Shown one piece after another: positions 1-5,080 of a DNA stretch of 5,158 nt; the first letter of the stretch is position 1, and every line of letters begins with the position of its first letter. A program made the translations under genes and the position numbers. This DNA is from JBJEFI01 sp051873875 (lineage in GTDB: Bacteria; Bacillota; Bacilli; Bacillales; Bacillaceae_G): NCBI GenBank assembly GCA_051873875.1, contig JBJEFI010000153.1, positions 1 to 5,158 on the forward strand, read 5' to 3'. The notes under the pieces are model-generated. The model searched no databases and was not told the DNA's origin. It was given only the letters and a program-made list of their open reading frames with translations.

Positions 1-23
1 ATAATGGAGGTGCTTCGTTTTAA
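1..23. terminator. Possible partial terminator arm at the window edge
   Basis: A G/C-richer run, GGAGGTGCTTCG (6-17), is followed on the plus strand by TTTTAATT. It lies immediately downstream of the stop codon of the minus-strand protease gene. This is what the 3' arm of a hairpin plus T-tract looks like when the other arm lies outside the window. Read on the minus strand, the same bases would be the 5' arm of a terminator for the protease gene. The matching arm cannot be seen, so the call is tentative. Confidence 0.25.
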
Positions 24-1466
24 TTAGTTTATGTTATCTGTTGTTAATGAGGCAGTTGTTGTTTGTTTTTTGCCATTGCGGTAGAAGGTAATTTTTACTT
101 TGTCACCAGGTTCTTTATTTGTGTATAAATATTTTTTGAATTGAAGGACGTTTTGAATAGCTGTATCATCTAAAGCAACGATGACATCATATTCTTTTAG
201 CCCTGCTGCTTGAGCAGGTGAACCTGTTGTAACTCCTGCGACAACCGCACCAGTTGTTACGCTCTCTGGTAATTTTAGAGTAGATTGTAAGTTAAATGAT
301 GGAATGTCTTCTAATGAAATTAATTTTACTCCCATGACTGGACGTTTTACTTCTCCGTATTTTTCAATGGATTCTAAAATTGGTTTTGCTAAATTCATTG
401 GAATGGCAAAGCCGATACCTTCAACAGATTCTGAAGCAATTTTGGATGAGTTAATACCAATTACTTCCCCATCTGCGCTAATTAATGCGCCACCACTATT
501 CCCGCTATTAATAGCAGCATCTGTTTGAAGTACTTGTGCTTCCCAGTCTGTTTGACCATCGCCGTCCACATCCATTGGTATTTCACGTTCTTTACTTGAA
601 ATGATTCCTTGGGTAACCGTTCCTTCTAAGAAGCCTAGTGGATTTCCAATGGCAATGGCTGTATCGCCAACACGAACATTATCTGAATTGCCTAATGTTG
701 CAATATATTCCACATCATCTGCTGGAATTTCTAAGACAGCTAAGTCCATAAGGGAGTCACTGCCGACTAATTTTGCTTCTACTCGTTTTCCGTTATCTAA
801 TTTTACATCTAGTTTTTGAGCGCCACTTACGACGTGGTGATTTGTAACAACAAGTGCTTTATTGCCAACTTTTTTATAAATGACACCAGAACCAGATCCT
901 ACTTGTTGTTGGCTTTCCATCATAAAATTGTTTGTATTTTGATAGTTGTTTACACCGACAACGGCTGTTTTCACTTGTTGAATAACACTAGCAACATCTT
1001 CTTTGTTAACAACTGTCACGTTTTTCGGTGTTGTTGTTTGCTGAGTCTGTGATGTATTCGGTGTTATATCAGAATCTAAGTTTGTTAGATATGGAGTAGC
1101 GAGTGTAATCGTCAGTGCACCGATAACTGCCCCTGCAATACCTGTGAAGAAGTAGCCTTTTTTGTTTGATTTGTTTTTTGTTCTTTCTCGTGTCATTTCT
1201 TCATTTGTTGTTTTTTCTTCTATAATTGGTTCAGTAGTTGCATGGATGTTTGATGAATCTTTCACAATCTCTTCCATAGGTTCAGCTATTTTTGTTGATT
1301 GTTCGAAAGATTCTTCTGTTGCTTCATTATTAATTGGTGTTTCTTCGTTTGAATCATTTACTGTTGCTTTTTCTTCAATATTTTCGTCGTTATAAAGTGG
1401 AGAGTTGTAAACATCTGGTTGTACTTTTTCATTTTCATTTTTGCGTCCCATTTGTTCGTTGTTCAT
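24..1466 (-). CDS. htrA: HtrA/DegP-family membrane-anchored serine protease with PDZ domain (YyxA/HtrC-like)
   Basis: An S1C-family (trypsin-fold) quality-control protease expected to degrade misfolded proteins outside the membrane. It is 480 aa from the ATG at 1466-1464. That start is chosen because GAGGGTG sits 6 nt upstream; the in-frame GTG three codons earlier overlaps this ribosome site. Residues 1-103 are Glu/Asn/Thr-rich and acidic, then a basic patch (KNKSNKK) and one membrane helix at about 105-127, giving a cytoplasmic N-terminus and an outside protease. The catalytic triad is visible: His211 (TNHHVV), Asp241 (MDLAVL) and Ser324 (GNSGG). A PDZ domain covers about 380-467, with GSPAQAAGL typical of the family. 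A DxDxDG loop (299-307) lies before the active-site serine. The block from the active site through KRPVMG resembles B. subtilis YyxA as I recall it, but the paralogue is not resolved. The gene is not next to wal-operon genes here and is divergent from the deoxyribosyltransferase gene. Confidence 0.95.
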   Translation of the reverse strand: MNNEQMGRKNENEKVQPDVYNSPLYNDENIEEKATVNDSNEETPINNEATEESFEQSTKIAEPMEEIVKDSSNIHATTEPIIEEKTTNEEMTRERTKNKSNKKGYFFTGIAGAVIGALTITLATPYLTNLDSDITPNTSQTQQTTTPKNVTVVNKEDVASVIQQVKTAVVGVNNYQNTNNFMMESQQQVGSGSGVIYKKVGNKALVVTNHHVVSGAQKLDVKLDNGKRVEAKLVGSDSLMDLAVLEIPADDVEYIATLGNSDNVRVGDTAIAIGNPLGFLEGTVTQGIISSKEREIPMDVDGDGQTDWEAQVLQTDAAINSGNSGGALISADGEVIGINSSKIASESVEGIGFAIPMNLAKPILESIEKYGEVKRPVMGVKLISLEDIPSFNLQSTLKLPESVTTGAVVAGVTTGSPAQAAGLKEYDVIVALDDTAIQNVLQFKKYLYTNKEPGDKVKITFYRNGKKQTTTASLTTDNIN

Positions 1467-1504
1467 AATTAACACCCTCGTTTCTTTTATTTTGTAAGTT
1501 TAGT

Positions 1505-1533
1505 TTAATACTGCGATGTGTACTCCATGTGAA
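1505..1533 (-). promoter_or_regulatory. Candidate sigma-A promoter of the HtrA gene
   Basis: On the minus strand, TTCACA (1533-1528, one mismatch to TTGACA), a 17-nt spacer and TATTAA (1510-1505, four of six matches). Transcription would begin near 1498, about 30 nt before the start codon. In Bacillus, htr genes are often controlled by the CssRS two-component system; I did not identify a CssR box with confidence. Confidence 0.4.
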
Positions 1534-1599
1534 TTATGTGTGAAAGTGGAATGTTTTTTTACAAAAAGAAAAAAATGATAGTAGTGTAGAATTCTTTGA

Positions 1600-1636
1600 T
1601 TTACATAAGGAAAAAGTAATGATGTTATGCTAAAAT
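1600..1636 (+). promoter_or_regulatory. Candidate promoter(s) of the deoxyribosyltransferase gene
   Basis: Two overlapping possibilities. TTTACA (1600-1605) with a 17-nt spacer to TGTTAT (1623-1628) has five of six and four of six consensus matches. An extended -10, TGCTAAAAT (1628-1636), has no good -35. Either would give a leader of roughly 75-85 nt before the ATG at 1720. Confidence 0.35.
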
Positions 1637-1719
1637 GAAATGTCCTTTTGTAGAGAAGGAGTAAGTGTACAAAAGGAAAATGAAGAGCAATTTCGTAAAG
1701 CAACAGGAGGAAATACATA

Positions 1720-2142
1720 ATGAAACGTATTTATTTAGCAAGTCCATTTTTTAATGAAAGAGAACTTAACTTTGTAGAACAAGTGGAAGGCATTTTAGAA
1801 GGAAAAGGATTAAATGTATGGTCTCCACGAAAAAATCAATTAGATCGCTATGAAGTCGAAACACCTGCATGGTCATTAGATATTTTCCGCAATGATGTGA
1901 AATTCATTGATTGGGCAGAATGTGTAGTGGCAATTTATGATGGAAACTATATGGATAGCGGAACAGCATGGGAAATGGGATATGCTTATGGAACGAACAA
2001 ACCAGTAATTGTTATCCATGTGGGTGAAAACAGTAACCTAATGGTTCATGAAGGAGCACATGCTAACTTAACAATTGAGGAATTAAAGGATTATGACTTT
2101 AACATGTTACCTTCAAAACGTTATGAAGGAAAAATGTTTTAA
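1720..2142 (+). CDS. Nucleoside 2-deoxyribosyltransferase
   Basis: A 140-aa cytosolic enzyme of the nucleoside 2-deoxyribosyltransferase family, which moves deoxyribose between purine or pyrimidine bases in nucleoside salvage. The N-terminal KRIYLASPFFNE is the family's substrate-pocket strand, with Tyr5 as expected. SPRKNQ (35-40) and DSGTAWEMGYA (79-89) follow. Glu85 is the predicted nucleophile, with Asp74 and Asp79 nearby. NLMV (106-109) and the YDFNMLP end (125-131) also match. Length and motifs agree with the Bacillus psychrosaccharolyticus-type enzyme as I recall it. The start is supported by AGGAGG at 1705-1710, 9 nt upstream. The ATG overlaps by one base the stop codon of a possible 26-codon upstream frame. 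The stop codon is followed by GGAATAG and then the assembly gap. Related N-hydrolases (RCL/DNPH1 type) share the fold, so exact substrate preference is not proven. Confidence 0.92.
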   Translation: MKRIYLASPFFNERELNFVEQVEGILEGKGLNVWSPRKNQLDRYEVETPAWSLDIFRNDVKFIDWAECVVAIYDGNYMDSGTAWEMGYAYGTNKPVIVIHVGENSNLMVHEGAHANLTIEELKDYDFNMLPSKRYEGKMF

Positions 2143-2149
2143 GGAATAG
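2095..2149 (+). repeat. 55-bp direct repeat, left copy (contig end)
   Basis: These last 55 bases before the N run contain the final 15 codons of the deoxyribosyltransferase, its stop codon and GGAATAG. They are identical, base for base, to the first 55 bases after the gap. This is the left partner of the assembly duplication. Confidence 0.95.
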
Positions 2150-2249
2150 NNNNNNNNNNNNNNNNNNNNNNNNNNNNNNNNNNNNNNNNNNNNNNNNNNN
2201 NNNNNNNNNNNNNNNNNNNNNNNNNNNNNNNNNNNNNNNNNNNNNNNNN
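2150..2249. other. Assembly gap of 100 N
   Basis: Exactly 100 N, the conventional placeholder for a scaffold gap of unknown length. Its flanks overlap perfectly by 55 bases, so the true gap is probably zero or negative. Confidence 0.99.
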
Positions 2250-2304
2250 GACTTTAACATGTTACCTTCAAAACGTTATGAAGGAAAAATGTTTTAAGGA
2301 ATAG
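2250..2304 (+). repeat. 55-bp direct repeat, right copy: duplicated 3' end of the deoxyribosyltransferase gene
   Basis: The copy begins at the first base after the N run and encodes only the last 15 codons (DFNMLP to the stop codon at 2295-2297) plus GGAATAG. It has no start codon or ribosome site. It should be read as the same locus as 2095-2149 seen from the neighbouring contig, not as a second gene or a true pseudogene. Confidence 0.9.
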
Positions 2305-2327
2305 GAATAGGAATAGGAAGAGGAAGA
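2298..2327 (+). repeat. Hexanucleotide tandem repeat (GGAATA)3(GGAAGA)2
   Basis: Five consecutive 6-bp units start immediately after the stop codon: three GGAATA then two GGAAGA, followed by GGATTT. The tract lies between the gene end and its terminator. The left contig breaks off inside the second unit, so the true copy number is uncertain. Confidence 0.85.
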
Positions 2328-2357
2328 GGATTTAGGTTATCAAGACCTAAATTAAAT

Positions 2358-2409
2358 AAATGCCAATACATATTTGATATGACTAATATGTATTGGCATT
2401 TTCTTTAAT
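2358..2409. terminator. Strong rho-independent terminator, probably bidirectional
   Basis: A perfect 17-bp stem (2358-2374 with 2385-2401, core ATGCCAATACATAT) closes a 10-nt loop. On the plus strand it is followed by a T-rich run, TTTTCTTTAATT. On the minus strand it is followed by TTTATTTAATTT. It sits between the plus-strand deoxyribosyltransferase gene and the minus-strand gene ending at 2453, so it can serve both convergent transcripts. Confidence 0.88.
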
Positions 2410-2452
2410 TAAAATCCCACATTATTTGAATAACTTGGTGCAATAGTAAGGG

Positions 2453-2977
2453 TCAAATGAGTTTTTTTATAGTTATTTCAAGTGTATCACCATCAAGTTC
2501 TAATTCTACATGATTACTCCAGTTCAGAAATTCATCGCATGTAATTAATAATTTATTATTAGTCCAACCATTAAATTTAATTATGTCCATTTTAATTGGG
2601 CTTTCTAACAGCCTCTTATCTTTTAATGTTGATTCTATTTTCTCAATGGCATAATAATCGGCAATTATGAAATCACCTGAGGGCGTTACGGTTATACATT
2701 GATATTGAGGTTGGGACTCATAATCAGTTAGTTCTTCACTGTTGCAATCAATCTCAAATAAATAATCAGAAGTGAGAACAAGAACCTTGTCATGTTTCTT
2801 TGATATTGCAATTTCCCTCGGAGAACCTCTAAACGCACCACACCATTCATTAAAATATTCATCCTCAAATTTTACCCAAGTCCAATTTGGGGAATTCCAT
2901 GAGCTTGCTATGTCATAGATTCTCTCCCTGTATTGTCCTGAATAAGGTAGGTCTATTATATCGGCCTTAGTTATCAC
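2453..2977 (-). CDS. Hypothetical protein with beta-propeller-like repeats
   Basis: 174 aa; I do not recognise the family. The start is GTG at 2977-2975, supported by GGAGGGTGA 4-13 nt upstream; no nearby ATG fits better. There is no signal peptide or membrane helix, so it is probably cytosolic. The sequence is acidic and aromatic-rich, with Trp residues clustered at 27-46. Three stretches alternate hydrophobic strands and turns like WD/beta-propeller blades: about 54-82 (REIAISKKHDKVLVLTSDYL), 93-116 (QCITVTPSGDFIIADYY) and 133-170 (IKFNGWTNNKLLITCDEF). Three blades are too few for a closed propeller, so it may be a partial propeller, form oligomers, or be a different all-beta fold. It is transcribed alone toward the shared terminator at 2358-2401 from an extended -10 promoter. 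Reading frame and ribosome site make it very likely a real gene; function is unknown. Confidence 0.85.
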   Translation of the reverse strand: MITKADIIDLPYSGQYRERIYDIASSWNSPNWTWVKFEDEYFNEWCGAFRGSPREIAISKKHDKVLVLTSDYLFEIDCNSEELTDYESQPQYQCITVTPSGDFIIADYYAIEKIESTLKDKRLLESPIKMDIIKFNGWTNNKLLITCDEFLNWSNHVELELDGDTLEITIKKLI

Positions 2978-3037
2978 TTTATCACCCTCCCAAAAAAGGG
3001 ACCTATGCCTTTATGTTGGACATAGCATCCTCTTCTA

Positions 3038-3046
3038 ATTATAGCA
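3038..3046 (-). promoter_or_regulatory. Extended -10 promoter of the 174-aa gene
   Basis: The minus strand reads TGCTATAAT (3046-3038), a perfect TGnTATAAT extended -10; there is no good -35 at the expected distance. Transcription would start near 3031, giving a leader of about 54 nt. The leader can form a bulged hairpin (CTATG/CATAG plus CC/GG, 3003-3025). A second short hairpin, TCCC-T6-GGGA (2988-3001), overlaps part of the Shine-Dalgarno sequence. Confidence 0.5.
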
Positions 3047-3120
3047 TGTTTAACCTGATGCCCTTTTTCTGTTTAAATGTATGAATAGGGATGGTTTTTG
3101 TCGAATGATTACATGTCTTA

Positions 3121-3149
3121 TTGAAGAATGATGGTGTTATCTTTATTAA
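3121..3149 (+). promoter_or_regulatory. Candidate promoter of the lipoprotein gene
   Basis: TTGAAG (3121-3126), a 17-nt spacer and TATTAA (3144-3149), each four of six to the sigma-A consensus. Transcription would begin near 3156, about 45 nt before the GTG start. A weak but well-placed match. Confidence 0.3.
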
Positions 3150-3200
3150 AAGAGGATATTTTAAACAACTGTATCCAAAACGACGAAAAGGAGAAAGACA

Positions 3201-3788
3201 GTGAAAAAAATAGCTGGCGTATTTGTTGGTGTATCTATCCTTAGTTTACTCGTTGGATGTAGTGGGGAAAAGGAAGAAAAAGCGAAAATGACGTTTGAGG
3301 AACAAGTCGTTGCTATTCAACAAGCGGTTGCTGAAAAAGAACAGCTTGAAACGTTTGTTGAGACATTTGATTATATTCAAAATGATGTCGAGCAGATACA
3401 TGAAAAAGCTAAAGAGTTACGGTACGGGTTCTATAATGATGCTAGAGCTGAATGGAAGGATGAAATAAACAATCTCTTTGATAATGTTGTAAAAAATATT
3501 GCTGAGCTGAAAGATATGCCTGATTTTAAAGATGCATCAGCAGAAAAATATCTTGATAATACAATAGGTGATTTAGAAGGCTTTATAAAAAAAGGGCAAG
3601 CTTTAAAAAATGACTTTGTATTTACATTTGATGAAGAGTCTTTTATGAAGGAATTTGAGGCATCCATATCTAGTTTAGAGGAAAAGTTAGATGCCTATGA
3701 CAAATTTGTTTTTAACGATGAGTATGCCGATTTATTGCCATCTATCAAGATGAAAACTAAGGGTGAACATATATGTAAGAAATGTTAA
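3201..3788 (+). CDS. Secreted lipoprotein of unknown function
   Basis: 195 aa, starting at GTG 3201 with AAAGGAG (3187-3193) 7 nt upstream. The N-terminus is a textbook lipoprotein signal: basic MKK, a hydrophobic core and the lipobox LVGC. Cleavage and lipidation are therefore predicted at Cys20, anchoring the protein to the outer face of the membrane. The mature part begins with a charged linker (SGEKEEKAK). It is then almost wholly predicted helical and acidic, with heptad-like stretches at about 31-75, 84-104 and 146-170, suggesting a helical bundle or coiled coil. It is reminiscent of small helical Bacillus lipoproteins such as the YkyA type, but I cannot assign it to a family. It ends abruptly in ICKKC, two cysteines as CxxC at the very C-terminus, which is unusual for an exported Gram-positive protein. 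I see no clear terminator between its stop codon and the next gene. Confidence 0.9.
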   Translation: MKKIAGVFVGVSILSLLVGCSGEKEEKAKMTFEEQVVAIQQAVAEKEQLETFVETFDYIQNDVEQIHEKAKELRYGFYNDARAEWKDEINNLFDNVVKNIAELKDMPDFKDASAEKYLDNTIGDLEGFIKKGQALKNDFVFTFDEESFMKEFEASISSLEEKLDAYDKFVFNDEYADLLPSIKMKTKGEHICKKC

Positions 3789-3884
3789 TAAAGTGTATTT
3801 AGTTTTTTGTAAGGAAAGTTTATTGTTTATTATTTTCTAATTCTTTTTATATTTAAAAATATATCGAGAATATTCCTAATCTTA

Positions 3885-3913
3885 TTGTCATTTATTTATC
3901 CTGTTACGATAAA
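3885..3913 (+). promoter_or_regulatory. Candidate promoter of the 52-aa membrane protein gene
   Basis: TTGTCA (3885-3890, five of six), a 17-nt spacer and GATAAA (3908-3913, four of six). An alternative -10, TAAAAT (3910-3915), would need a 19-nt spacer. Transcription would start close to 3920, just ahead of the ribosome site at 3934-3940. Confidence 0.35.
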
Positions 3914-3949
3914 ATAAAAGAAAGGTGGTTTGTAAGGGGGCGGAAGAAA

Positions 3950-4108
3950 ATGGCGGTTAAGAAGGAAACGGTTATTTCAAAGGGTGTCAGCTTTGGTTCC
4001 GTATTGGCAATTTGTATTTCCTGGAGTGTACATAAATCGATTTTGTGGGCGATTATTCATGGCTTTCTTAGCTGGCTGTATGTTCTTTATTATGCGCTAA
4101 CGAGATAG
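3950..4108 (+). CDS. Small integral membrane protein (52 aa)
   Basis: ATG at 3950 is preceded by AAGGGGG (3934-3940), 9 nt upstream. The frame runs 52 codons to TAG at 4106-4108 and is closely followed by a terminator, so it looks like a complete monocistronic gene. The protein has a basic N-terminus (MAVKKETVISK). A hydrophobic segment at about 12-27 (VSFGSVLAICISWSV), a short HKS turn and a second segment at about 30-49 (ILWAIIHGFLSWLYVLYYAL) suggest a two-helix hairpin. The Ser-Trp, His-Gly and Trp/Tyr pattern looks conserved-type rather than random. I have a vague memory of similar microproteins in many bacteria, with no known function. It has no catalytic motif. Expression conditions and partners cannot be read from the sequence. 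Confidence 0.75.
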   Translation: MAVKKETVISKGVSFGSVLAICISWSVHKSILWAIIHGFLSWLYVLYYALTR

Positions 4109-4119
4109 ATTTTTGATTG

Positions 4120-4155
4120 AAATAAGTTATCCATCTATAGGATAGCTTATTTTTT
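4120..4155 (+). terminator. Rho-independent terminator of the 52-aa gene
   Basis: AATAAGTTATCC (4121-4132) pairs with GGATAGCTTATT (4140-4151) through one G-U pair, plus A4120-T4152, around a 7-nt loop. A six-T run (4150-4155) overlaps the end of the stem. It begins 11 nt after the TAG of the small membrane protein. The minus strand lacks a T-tract, so it works mainly in the plus direction. Confidence 0.82.
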
Positions 4156-4436
4156 ATATGTAATAACAATTAGATTTTCCTCGCCTGTTAAAGGGTATAT
4201 TCATATTAGTCTCTATTTTTTTATAAATGGGTAACATTTTTCTACGCGCTAAATTGATGCCATCTTCTAGAATTATTGGATGGTAAAATGCCTAATCAAT
4301 AATTGGAAATCCTTTTGGAATACATAATCAATTTGCAATGACTGAATTAATTCTTCACTGTTCACACCGAATAACGTTTATATGCATAACATGCAAATAA
4401 ATTCCACGTTTATAATAAAAGAGGTGAAGAAAATTT
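4156..4436. other. Intergenic region without a convincing gene
   Basis: About 280 bp separate the terminator from the cupin start. It holds a sigma-K-like promoter near its right end, an 8-bp inverted repeat (AATTATTG 4271-4278 with CAATAATT 4297-4304) and the palindrome GAATTAATTC (4344-4353). Both strands contain short frames that read like protein but are broken by stops and lack ribosome sites. The longest on the minus strand are 4154-4291 and 4273-4365. A decayed gene is possible but unproven. Confidence 0.5.
4365..4393 (+). promoter_or_regulatory. Sigma-K-like (late mother-cell) promoter of the cupin gene
   Basis: CACC (4365-4368) fits the mACm -35 element. A 16-nt spacer leads to CATAACATG (4385-4393), which matches CATAnnnTA at all but the last base. 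The predicted start lies near 4400, about 37 nt before the ATG. TATAAT at 4411-4416 is too close to the ribosome site to be the -10 of this gene. The sigma-K assignment agrees with the coat-like tail of the protein but is motif inference. Confidence 0.45.
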
Positions 4437-5057
4437 ATGACTTCATATATGGATTACACATCACCATCAACGCAATATACCTTTGATGTGAATAAGAGTC
4501 CTTTATTCGTTAAAGATAACCAAAATTTTATTAACGTGTTAGGGATAAGTCAGTTAAATACACTTGAAAATATATCTCTACTGGATATTTTCTTGAGTAC
4601 TAGTAATGTGGTAGAACCTCACTATCATCAAAATGCAGCTGAGTTGGTGTATTGTATCTCTGGTTCTGCTACTGTATCGATACTAAACCCTTTTACAAAA
4701 CAACTACTCAATTTCACCATTACACCTGGGCAAGTAGCGAATGTCCCGCAAGGCTGGTGGCACTATGAAGTAGCTGAAGTTGATAACACTCATCTATTAG
4801 CTATTTTTGATGCACCAACGCCAGAAGTTATTTTAGGTTCTGACATATTAAAATTCACGCCTGCATCTATTATGGCTCATACGTATTGCCTTGATGAAGA
4901 CCAATGGAAACAAGTTGTTTCACCTGTTAAACCGTCAACGTATATAGGTCCGTATAAAGAATGCAATAACGTAACACCAAGTACAAATCAACAGTTTAAC
5001 CAATCATCATATCCACAACAATACCAACAGCCGACCTATGTTCCGTGGCAATATTGA
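4437..5057 (+). CDS. Single-domain cupin protein with Gln/Tyr/Pro-rich tail, probable spore-coat protein
   Basis: 206 aa from ATG 4437, with GAGGTGA (4421-4427) 9 nt upstream. A complete cupin barrel occupies about 35-150. Motif 1 is PHYHQNAAELVYCISG, matching HxHx4Ex6G with His62, His64 and Glu69. Motif 2 is PGQVANVPQGWWH, matching Gx5PxGx2H with His109. All four expected metal ligands are present, so a bound Mn or Fe is likely. The segment FTPASIMAHTY (140-150) resembles the region after the cupin core in oxalate decarboxylases (OxdC/OxdD), but those have two cupin domains, so activity here is unknown. After about 175 the chain becomes Gln/Asn/Tyr/Pro-rich and ends PTYVPWQY, a composition typical of coat proteins. 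There is no signal peptide, consistent with mother-cell synthesis. Together with the sigma-K-like promoter this suggests a coat-associated protein. A metabolic cupin with a disordered tail is the alternative. Confidence 0.88.
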   Translation: MTSYMDYTSPSTQYTFDVNKSPLFVKDNQNFINVLGISQLNTLENISLLDIFLSTSNVVEPHYHQNAAELVYCISGSATVSILNPFTKQLLNFTITPGQVANVPQGWWHYEVAEVDNTHLLAIFDAPTPEVILGSDILKFTPASIMAHTYCLDEDQWKQVVSPVKPSTYIGPYKECNNVTPSTNQQFNQSSYPQQYQQPTYVPWQY

Positions 5058-5080
5058 AGGAATAGGTAAAAAGGATAAAT

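Noticed and set aside
304..1395. Several plus-strand frames of 72-78 codons inside the protease gene
   Set aside because: They lie within the minus-strand HtrA coding sequence, which has full domain and active-site support, and have no ribosome sites of their own.
1500..1718. 72-codon hydrophobic frame on the minus strand
   Set aside because: It lies in the divergent promoter region, has no ribosome-binding site, and its Phe/Leu/His-rich translation simply reflects A/G-rich plus-strand sequence.
2250..2297. Second, truncated deoxyribosyltransferase gene
   Set aside because: It is identical to the end of the first copy and begins exactly at the gap edge, which fits contig overlap better than a biological duplication.
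3071..3093. Sigma-B-like elements GTTTAA and GGGATG before the lipoprotein
   Set aside because: The spacing of 11 nt is too short for a sigma-B promoter and the -10 match is poor.
3128..3244. Frame starting ATGATG upstream of the lipoprotein and overlapping its start
   Set aside because: About 38 codons, no adequate Shine-Dalgarno sequence, and it overlaps the well-supported lipoprotein start out of frame.
3431..3667. 78-codon minus-strand frame
   Set aside because: It is antisense to the lipoprotein coding sequence, Ser/Phe/Lys-rich and without a start context.
3845..3870. Hairpin TATATTT/AAATATA as a terminator for the lipoprotein gene
   Set aside because: The stem is only A-T pairs with a 2-nt loop and no T-tract, so it is unlikely to terminate transcription.
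4231..4290. Plus-strand frame beginning MGNIFLRAKLMPSS
   Set aside because: Only 19 codons, no ribosome site, and it lies opposite equally protein-like minus-strand frames.
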